DNA from: CAAGNP01 sp045603545
GTDB lineage: Bacteria; Bacteroidota; Bacteroidia; Bacteroidales; UBA932
DNA length: 15,279 bases
NCBI GenBank assembly: GCA_045603545.1
Contig: JAZUMG010000007.1
Span: 1 to 15,279, forward strand
Reading direction: 5' to 3'
Positions 13,653-15,279 of this stretch are shown here, one piece after another. Every line of letters begins with the position of its first letter. Positions within the stretch are counted from its first letter, which is position 1. The notes under the pieces are model-generated. The model did no database searches, was not told where the DNA came from, and saw only the letters and a program-made list of their open reading frames with translations. Both the position numbers and the translations under genes were made by a program.

Positions 13653-15101
13653 ATGCCAAACATCAAATTCTTCTCTGGAGAGAATATTCCTCTCGAGCTC
13701 CACAAAGTGAGAATTGTCCAAAAATTGAATCTTGTCCCCATTGAGCGCAGACGCGACGCCATCAAAGAGGCTGGTTACAATACATTCAAACTGTCAACCC
13801 AGGATGTATTCCTCGACATGCTTACCGACAGCGGCACCAATGCTATGAGTGACAACCAGTTGGCAGCGATGATGCATGCCGATGACGCTTATGCAGGGTC
13901 ACAGTCATTCGTCCGCCTCCAGAAAGGCATTGAAGATGTACTTGGTAAAAAATACTTCCTCCCAGCTCACCAGGGTCGCGCAGCCGAAAACATCATCACC
14001 CGTACTTTCGTAAAACCCGGCCAGGTGGTAATGACCAACTACCACTTCACCACTACCCTCGCCCACATCAATGAAGTGGGGGGCAAAGTTATCGAGCTTC
14101 TCAGGGATGAAGCCCTTATCCTCAAATCTGACAACCCTTTCAAGGGTAATATCGATATTGACAAACTTGTACAGGCCATTGAGGAGAATGGCCCACAGAA
14201 TGTGGCATTTATCCGTATGGAGGCCTCTACAAACCTTATTGGCGGCCAGCCTTTCTCTATCAGAAACATGATGGATGTACGCCAGGTGGCAGACAAGTAC
14301 GGCATTATGCTCGTCCTTGATGCAAGTTTGCTTGGTGAGAACGCATACCTTGTAAAACAGCGCGAGGAGCAATGGAAAGAGAACTCTATGGCAGACATCA
14401 TCAAGATGATGACCGGTCTTGCAGACCTCGTTTACTTCTCTGCCCGCAAGCTTACATCATCACGCGGTGGCGGTATCTGCACAAACAATCCAAAATACTA
14501 CAAACAGATGGAGCCCCTTATCCCATTGTTTGAAGGATTCCTCACTTACGGTGGTATGTCCATCCGCGAAATCGAGGCTATGGCAGTGGGTATCTACGAA
14601 ACCATTGACGAGACCATGATCAGCCAGAGTGTGGACTTTATCAAATACTGCGTAGAGAGTGCAGAAAAAATGGGTATCCCAATGGTAACCCCTCCGGGTG
14701 TACTTGGCGCCCACGTCAATGCAGGTGAGTTCTGCTCACACATTCCTCAACACGAATACCCGGCAGGTGCACTTACTGCCGCATTCTACCTATGTTCAGG
14801 TGTCCGTGGCATGGAGCGCGGAACAATGTCAAGCGTCCGTGACGAAAACGGAGTCGAAATTCCAGCCGATGTGGAGCTGATGCGTCTCGCATTCCCACGC
14901 AGGGTATTCACACTTTCCCAGACCAAATATGTAGTGGACCGTCTGGCATGGCTATACGAAAACAGGCACCTTATCGGAGGTCTTAAATTCAACTATGAAC
15001 CTACCGTCCTCCGCTTCTTTATGGGTGAACTTGAACCTCTGACAGACTGGCCATCACGCATTGTCGAGAAATTCCGCAAGGACTTCGGAGACAGTCTGTA
15101 G
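13653..15101 (+). CDS. PLP-dependent beta-eliminating lyase, tyrosine phenol-lyase/tryptophanase family
   Basis: This 482-residue protein belongs to the family that splits tyrosine to phenol, pyruvate and ammonia, or tryptophan to indole. Family blocks include LTDSGTNAMSD, DDAYAGS, HQGRAAEN and GGQPFS. By motif comparison with Citrobacter freundii tyrosine phenol-lyase from memory, the PLP lysine is Lys266 (SARK) and the ring-nitrogen Asp is Asp223. Tyr80, Asn194 and Arg416/417 match the conserved Tyr71, Asn185 and Arg404. Thr133, Arg389 and Phe455 match the phenol-lyase Thr124, Arg381 and Phe448, where tryptophanase has Asp, Ile and His. However, Arg217, Lys256, Asp258 and Asn262 are replaced by Leu226, Arg265, Leu267 and Arg271. 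Databases may label it tryptophanase. I favour a phenol-lyase-like or altered specificity. It lies behind a Tyr-codon leader and attenuator. Confidence 0.85.
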   Translation: MPNIKFFSGENIPLELHKVRIVQKLNLVPIERRRDAIKEAGYNTFKLSTQDVFLDMLTDSGTNAMSDNQLAAMMHADDAYAGSQSFVRLQKGIEDVLGKKYFLPAHQGRAAENIITRTFVKPGQVVMTNYHFTTTLAHINEVGGKVIELLRDEALILKSDNPFKGNIDIDKLVQAIEENGPQNVAFIRMEASTNLIGGQPFSIRNMMDVRQVADKYGIMLVLDASLLGENAYLVKQREEQWKENSMADIIKMMTGLADLVYFSARKLTSSRGGGICTNNPKYYKQMEPLIPLFEGFLTYGGMSIREIEAMAVGIYETIDETMISQSVDFIKYCVESAEKMGIPMVTPPGVLGAHVNAGEFCSHIPQHEYPAGALTAAFYLCSGVRGMERGTMSSVRDENGVEIPADVELMRLAFPRRVFTLSQTKYVVDRLAWLYENRHLIGGLKFNYEPTVLRFFMGELEPLTDWPSRIVEKFRKDFGDSL

Positions 15102-15223
15102 CCACCACCCTACAAAGTGTGCATGCCGGCTCTACACCAAGGGTCCAAAAGTGATGCACAACTCACAAAACAGGCTTCAGCACAGAAGTCACCCTTTACT
15201 CAAAAAAATTATGCCTGACTCTG

Positions 15224-15279
15224 TGACATGAACCCCGAAAGTTAGACAAAAAACTTTCGGGGTTTTGTTATGTCTAAAA
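15224..15279 (+). mobile_element. Left end of an IS3/IS150-like insertion sequence (partial)
   Basis: TGACATGAACCCCGAAAGTT (15224-15243) followed by AGACA looks like an IS3-family (IS150 group) terminal inverted repeat, which begins TG and has a CCCC-A/G-rich-GTTNGACA core. Directly inside is a strong hairpin, AACCCCGAAAGTT (15231-15243) with AACTTTCGGGGTT (15252-15264). Such hairpins commonly precede orfA in this family. An ATG at 15270 opens a frame reading Met-Ser-Lys at the window edge, the likely start of transposase orfA. The other end and any target duplication lie outside the window. Confidence 0.6.
15231..15267 (+). terminator. Strong 13-bp hairpin with T-rich tail
   Basis: A perfect 13-bp stem with an 8-base loop is followed by a short T tract (15263-15266). 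It can terminate transcription coming from the lyase gene. If the insertion-sequence reading is correct, it is also the element's own shield against outside transcription. A second inverted repeat, TTAGACA (15242-15248) with TGTCTAA (15271-15277), overlaps it and could form an alternative structure covering the ATG at 15270. Confidence 0.65.

Noticed and set aside
15118..15160. Inverted repeat TGTGCAT/ATGCACA after the lyase
   Set aside because: Only 7 bp with a 29-base loop and no T tract, so not a convincing terminator.
1..15279. CRISPR arrays, tRNA/rRNA genes, defence or toxin-antitoxin systems
   Set aside because: No regularly spaced repeats, no tRNA-like cloverleaf and no recognisable defence proteins. 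Nearly all ORFs are assigned to housekeeping or metabolic families.

Overview
The window looks like a chromosomal segment of a Bacteroidota bacterium, most likely order Bacteroidales. The evidence is gene content and promoters. It carries a NusB with a very long N-terminal half, DUF5606 and DUF3276/PUR proteins, a bacterial tricorn-like S41 protease, a nusB-yajC-ybbR-coaE cluster and a pnuC-thiamine pyrophosphokinase pair. Several intergenic regions carry TAnnTTTG -7 elements typical of the Bacteroidota primary sigma factor, and Shine-Dalgarno signals are mostly absent. I cannot assign a genus.

Layout. (1) 80-4726, plus strand: a small acidic protein of unknown function, a YicC-family protein and a 1080-residue secreted tricorn-like protease, followed by a strong intrinsic terminator (4769-4801). 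(2) 4802-4952: a gene-free gap between convergent 3' ends, full of short hairpins. (3) 4953-11212, minus strand: a tightly packed eight-gene operon in transcription order nusB, yajC, ybbR-like, coaE, TerB/DnaJ protein, DUF5606, rimO and a lipoprotein. It combines transcription/translation functions, envelope functions and CoA synthesis. (4) 11296-11646, plus strand: a PUR-family nucleic-acid-binding protein, divergent from nusB, ending at a terminator probably shared with the next convergent operon. (5) 11703-13447, minus strand: a TlpA-like thioredoxin, a PnuC/PnuT-type vitamin transporter and thiamine pyrophosphokinase. The last two form a plausible thiamine uptake-and-trapping module. (6) 13497-15101, plus strand: a promoter, a 14-residue leader ORF containing three consecutive Tyr codons, an antiterminator/terminator arrangement, and a PLP-dependent lyase of the tyrosine phenol-lyase/tryptophanase family. 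(7) 15224-15279: what appears to be the left inverted repeat and first codons of an IS3/IS150-like insertion sequence that continues beyond the window.

Most of the window is ordinary housekeeping DNA. The most interesting part is the lyase unit at the right. Its leader has the geometry of classical ribosome-mediated attenuation with Tyr as the control codon, which predicts expression when charged tRNA-Tyr is scarce. That is unexpected for a tyrosine- or tryptophan-degrading enzyme. The enzyme itself keeps the residues that distinguish tyrosine phenol-lyase from tryptophanase, but has lost several otherwise conserved cofactor and cation-site residues. No CRISPR array, tRNA, rRNA or recognisable defence system was seen.
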